Below are positions 40,299 to 42,615 of a stretch of 42,615 bases of DNA, piece by piece (positions within the stretch are counted from its first letter, which is position 1; each line of letters opens with the position of its first letter). A program made the translations under genes and the position numbers. The notes under the pieces were generated by a model. The model ran no database searches. It was not told the DNA's origin and worked only from the letters and a program-made list of their open reading frames with translations. Origin of the DNA: Actinomycetota bacterium (lineage in GTDB: Bacteria > Actinomycetota > Thermoleophilia > Gaiellales > Gaiellaceae); NCBI GenBank assembly GCA_003152275.1, contig PLZU01000038.1:1-42615 (forward strand). The letters run 5' to 3'.

Positions 40299-41141
40299 TT
40301 ACGCGGCGAGCAGACCGCGCGAATGGCCCGCGAGCAAATACATGCTCGCGAGGCCCGCCCACTGACCGTAGGGCTCGAGCAGTTCCGCCGTTTCCCAGCC
40401 CTCGACCGGCCGTCCCCGCAGCGCGCGCAGCAGCTTGACGAGGCCGAGGTCGCCAACGAGTCCGTAGTCGTACCGGCCGAGCCCTTGCAGGCAGACGACG
40501 CCGATCGACCATGGCCCGAGGCCGCGTTCGCGTTCGAGCCGTGCCGCGACGACCGCGGTCTCGACATCGTGGAGGCGCTCGAGCTCGACCGTGCGGCAGA
40601 GTCGAACGAGAGAGGCGCTGCGGCGCGTATGCAACCCGAGCGCGCGCAGTTGTGCAGGCGCTACAGCGGCGAGCTCCGCCGTGGTCGGCGCGAGGTGCAG
40701 GCGCTCCCCGCCTTCCGGGCAAATCGTGCGGATGATCGTCTGCTCCAGCCGGCGAGCCAGCTTCGCCTCGATCAGCTGGCCGCAGTACGCGCGGAGCAGG
40801 GCTTGCGCCACGGTCGCGACCCGCAGCGGGCGGAGCCCGCGCAGAGCGCGAGCTGCACGGCCGAGCATAGGGTCGTCGCGTACCGCGCGCAGAAAGTCGG
40901 AGTGGTCGTTGTCGAGCGCGAGGATCCAACGCATCCGCTCGCCTCCCGGGGGCGACTCCGCTCTGATCGTCACGGCTCCGTCAGGCGATTGCCATGCGCG
41001 GACAAGCTCCGGCCGTCCGTCGACTGCGAGCAGGGCCGTGAAGAGCCCGTCGCGGAAGGTGCGTGTCGCATCGCTTGCGAGTCGCGCGGAGAGGGCGAGT
41101 GAGTAAGGGCCTCGAGGTCTGACCGCGAGCTCGAGCGTCAC
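40299..41141 (-). CDS. AlkA-like DNA-3-methyladenine glycosylase (HhH-GPD)
   Basis: The ~280-aa protein has an HhH-GPD core: LIEAKLARRLEQTIIRT, the hairpin-helix-hairpin LERERGLGPWSIGVVCLQGLG and the catalytic Asp231 in LVGDLGLVKLL, as in AlkA. The N-terminal beta part (LELAVRPRGPYSLALSARLASDATRTFRDGL) also fits AlkA/OGG-type glycosylases. It removes alkylated bases from DNA. GTG 41141 overlaps the upstream regulator stop as GTGA; the longer frame is shadow. Exact substrate range unknown. Confidence 0.88.
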   Translation of the reverse strand: MTLELAVRPRGPYSLALSARLASDATRTFRDGLFTALLAVDGRPELVRAWQSPDGAVTIRAESPPGGERMRWILALDNDHSDFLRAVRDDPMLGRAARALRGLRPLRVATVAQALLRAYCGQLIEAKLARRLEQTIIRTICPEGGERLHLAPTTAELAAVAPAQLRALGLHTRRSASLVRLCRTVELERLHDVETAVVAARLERERGLGPWSIGVVCLQGLGRYDYGLVGDLGLVKLLRALRGRPVEGWETAELLEPYGQWAGLASMYLLAGHSRGLLAA

Positions 41142-42457
41142 CGCTCGGCGTGCGCGCCGTCGGGTGCTGCGCGCATCCCGAGGTCGGCGGCGCGATCCAA
41201 CACGTCGAGCGCCTCGGCCTCGTTGCCCTCGTCGCGGAGCAGGCGACCCCAAGCGCGGCAAGCAGCCGCCGCGGGTCGCCAGCGTTTCGCTGTCTCGAGC
41301 AGATCCACTGCCCGTGCGTAGGCGTCGCTCGCCGCGTCGAGCTCGCCTCTGAGTGACAACGCATCGGCGAGGGCGAAGCTTGCGACTCCTTCGTCGGCAG
41401 GTTGAGCTGCTTTGCCGATGACGAGCGCTTCGCGCGCGAATCTGACCGCGAGGTCAGGCTGCCCTCTAAGCAAGGCGATCCGAGAGCGATGCTGCTTGAT
41501 CTCGAAGGTGTCTTGCGGCGCTGTGGCCGAGCCGAGCAAGCGTTCGGCGTTGTCGACGTGGGCTTCTGCGGAGTCCGGACTCTCGCGGCCGAGCATGATC
41601 CCAGCGGCGAGGATGTGCGCCCGTGCGAGATGGAACGTGTCGTCGGTCGTCTGCAGCAGTGCGATTGCCTTGCGCACGTTGGTGAGCGCCACCGACTCGC
41701 GTCCTTCGGTGTGGGCGAGTCGCGCCATCGACCAGTACAACCGCACGCGCATGTATGGATCGGCCGTTTCGTCGAGGCGGTCGAGCGCACTGCGCACGAC
41801 TTCCTCGGCGCGCGCGATCTCGCCGGCGTCGCTTAGCGCGTAGCTCAGGAGGGTTGCGTACCGCGCGACGAGAGACGCGTCGCCGTCCACGCCCTCCAAG
41901 CACTCCTGGTACAGCTCGACTGCCCGCTCCGGCCGCCCTCCGGCAGCGTAGGCGCGGCCTAGGTTCGCGTAGATGTCGAATCGGTCGATCGGAAGGAAGG
42001 GCTCACCAGCCAGCGCGCCTTCGAGCAACGCGGCGGCCTCCGCATACGCGGCGCTCTCGAGTGCGAGTTGCGCGAGCGCAACTCGGGCGCGCAGTTCCGA
42101 CGGGCGATCGCCGGCGATGACAGCCTCTTGGAGCGCCGCTTCGAGCTCTGCTCCGACGCCTTCGGGTTCGCCGAGCCGGACCGCCAGCTCGAGATCCGTC
42201 AGTCGCAGCTCGCGCGCGGCCGAGGGGGCGAGGTCGGAACCCGTCTCGAGGTAATCCGCCGACACGCCGAGTTTCGTCGCGAGACGCCTGAGCGCCTTGA
42301 CGGACGGTTGGCGCGAGCCCGCCTCGATGCGGGAGATATAGGCGTATGAGACTCCTGGGGCAGCGAGCTCGCGCTGGGAAAAACCCCGTTCCAGCCGCAG
42401 ACGCTTGAGCCGCTCCCCGATCGTCTCGCCTGCGGCCGGCGGAGAGTTAGGTAGCAC
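41138..42457 (-). CDS. XRE-type HTH regulator with C-terminal TPR array
   Basis: The ~439-aa protein has an XRE HTH at about residues 12-70 (IGERLKRLRLERGFSQRELA, SYAYISRIEAGSRQPSVKAL) and then TPR-like repeats to the end (ALLEGALAGEPFLPIDRFDIYANLGRAYAAGGRPERAVELYQECL is one typical unit). The layout matches the gene at 18288, so the two are likely paralogues. GTG 42457 gives MLPNSPPAAGETIGERLK; the frame continues upstream but lacks support. A TTGACG (42495-42490) and CAGACT lie upstream. It overlaps the glycosylase, so it is cotranscribed with repair and proline genes. Confidence 0.85.
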   Translation of the reverse strand: MLPNSPPAAGETIGERLKRLRLERGFSQRELAAPGVSYAYISRIEAGSRQPSVKALRRLATKLGVSADYLETGSDLAPSAARELRLTDLELAVRLGEPEGVGAELEAALQEAVIAGDRPSELRARVALAQLALESAAYAEAAALLEGALAGEPFLPIDRFDIYANLGRAYAAGGRPERAVELYQECLEGVDGDASLVARYATLLSYALSDAGEIARAEEVVRSALDRLDETADPYMRVRLYWSMARLAHTEGRESVALTNVRKAIALLQTTDDTFHLARAHILAAGIMLGRESPDSAEAHVDNAERLLGSATAPQDTFEIKQHRSRIALLRGQPDLAVRFAREALVIGKAAQPADEGVASFALADALSLRGELDAASDAYARAVDLLETAKRWRPAAAACRAWGRLLRDEGNEAEALDVLDRAADLGMRAAPDGAHAER

Positions 42458-42505
42458 TTCGGTCGTAGTCTGCCCGGTTGCCAGCTGTTCGTCAACCGAT
42501 TCCGC

Positions 42506-42534
42506 TTGACAACGGACAGCGGGCTTGCTCCAGT
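42506..42534 (+). promoter_or_regulatory. candidate promoter for the right-edge plus-strand gene
   Basis: TTGACA at 42506-42511 is a perfect -35 hexamer; TCCAGT 17 bases later (42529-42534) is a weak -10 candidate. It points toward the gene starting at 42594, divergent from the XRE-TPR gene. Confidence 0.4.
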
Positions 42535-42551
42535 CGAGCATCCAACAAATC

Positions 42552-42573
42552 GAGTCCCTCGTTCGAGGGACTC
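42552..42573. promoter_or_regulatory. perfect 10-bp inverted repeat before the right-edge gene
   Basis: GAGTCCCTCG (42552-42561) and CGAGGGACTC (42564-42573) with a two-base spacer form a perfect palindrome, nine bases before the AAGGAGG ribosome binding site. It could be an operator for the divergent regulator or an attenuation hairpin. Confidence 0.6.
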
Positions 42574-42593
42574 CCGAGGCCAAGGAGGCCCAC

Positions 42594-42615
42594 ATGTTCC
42601 GCAACGCTCTGACCG
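42594..42615 (+). CDS. start of a plus-strand gene, truncated by window edge
   Basis: ATG 42594 follows AAGGAGG (42582-42588) at five bases and begins MFRNALT before the window ends. Only seven residues are visible, so product and length are unknown. The setting (strong ribosome binding site, upstream palindrome, divergent from an XRE-TPR regulator) makes it a candidate regulator target or peptide gene. Confidence 0.55.

Noticed and set aside
1-42615. CRISPR arrays, complete insertion sequences, integrases or prophage genes
   Set aside because: No regularly spaced repeats, transposase, integrase or phage structural genes were seen on either strand.

Overview
The window is high-GC DNA with dense gene packing, many GTG and a few TTG starts, and repeated stop/start overlaps (ATGA, GTGA, TGATG). 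The gene set (ClpS, PAC2 family, actinobacterial-style NimA-like flavin oxidase, DHA2 MFS/TetR pair, HTH-TPR regulators, glutamine-dependent NadE, CtaA) and leaderless-looking promoters (TANNNT six bases before a start codon) point to an actinobacterium. My best guess is a Thermoleophilia-like lineage, but that is inference from general resemblance, not a search. No rRNA, tRNA, CRISPR array, intact transposase or prophage was seen, so this looks like ordinary chromosome.

Layout. 1-3.96 kb: small accessory genes (partial SRPBCC-like CDS, SRPBCC protein, aldo/keto reductase, membrane protein, secreted protein, PsiE-like protein). 3.98-9.63 kb: a six-gene minus-strand operon in which every junction overlaps (class V aminotransferase, M20 peptidase, epimerase, NimA-like oxidase, thioesterase, M16 peptidase). 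9.66-11.5 kb: clpS, an OsmC protein, a 64-aa protein and a Mug-like glycosylase fused to a NUDIX domain whose only full-length start is ATA. 11.5-15.84 kb: minus-strand acyl-CoA synthetase, SDR and NAD synthetase. 15.9-17.9 kb: MFS exporter plus TetR regulator with an operator-like repeat.

17.94-20.9 kb is the most interesting stretch. A minus-strand small RNA candidate (near-consensus promoter, structured body, GC-rich terminator) lies upstream of an XRE-TPR regulator. That regulator is followed 22 bases later by a 34-aa hydrophobic peptide gene with a perfect AAAGGAGGTGA ribosome binding site. The layout recalls Firmicute RRNPP regulator/pheromone pairs. A two-domain rhodanese gene follows.

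21-28.9 kb: mixed small genes (two ABM-like barrel proteins, DUF2269-like protein, cupin, TetR, methyltransferase, a secreted lipoprotein, a phosphodiester glycosidase-like protein), then acdS (ACC deaminase with all diagnostic residues) coupled to an SDR. 29-31.8 kb: selD-ctaA-PAC2 operon. 31.8-34.4 kb: a large SF2 helicase with an acidic insert and a basic tail. 34.5-38.2 kb: fadA-fadB plus a coupled 199-aa unknown. 38.2-42.6 kb: an unknown helical protein, then a minus-strand operon of a second XRE-TPR regulator, an AlkA-like glycosylase, proC and pgl. A new plus-strand gene with a strong ribosome binding site starts at the right edge.
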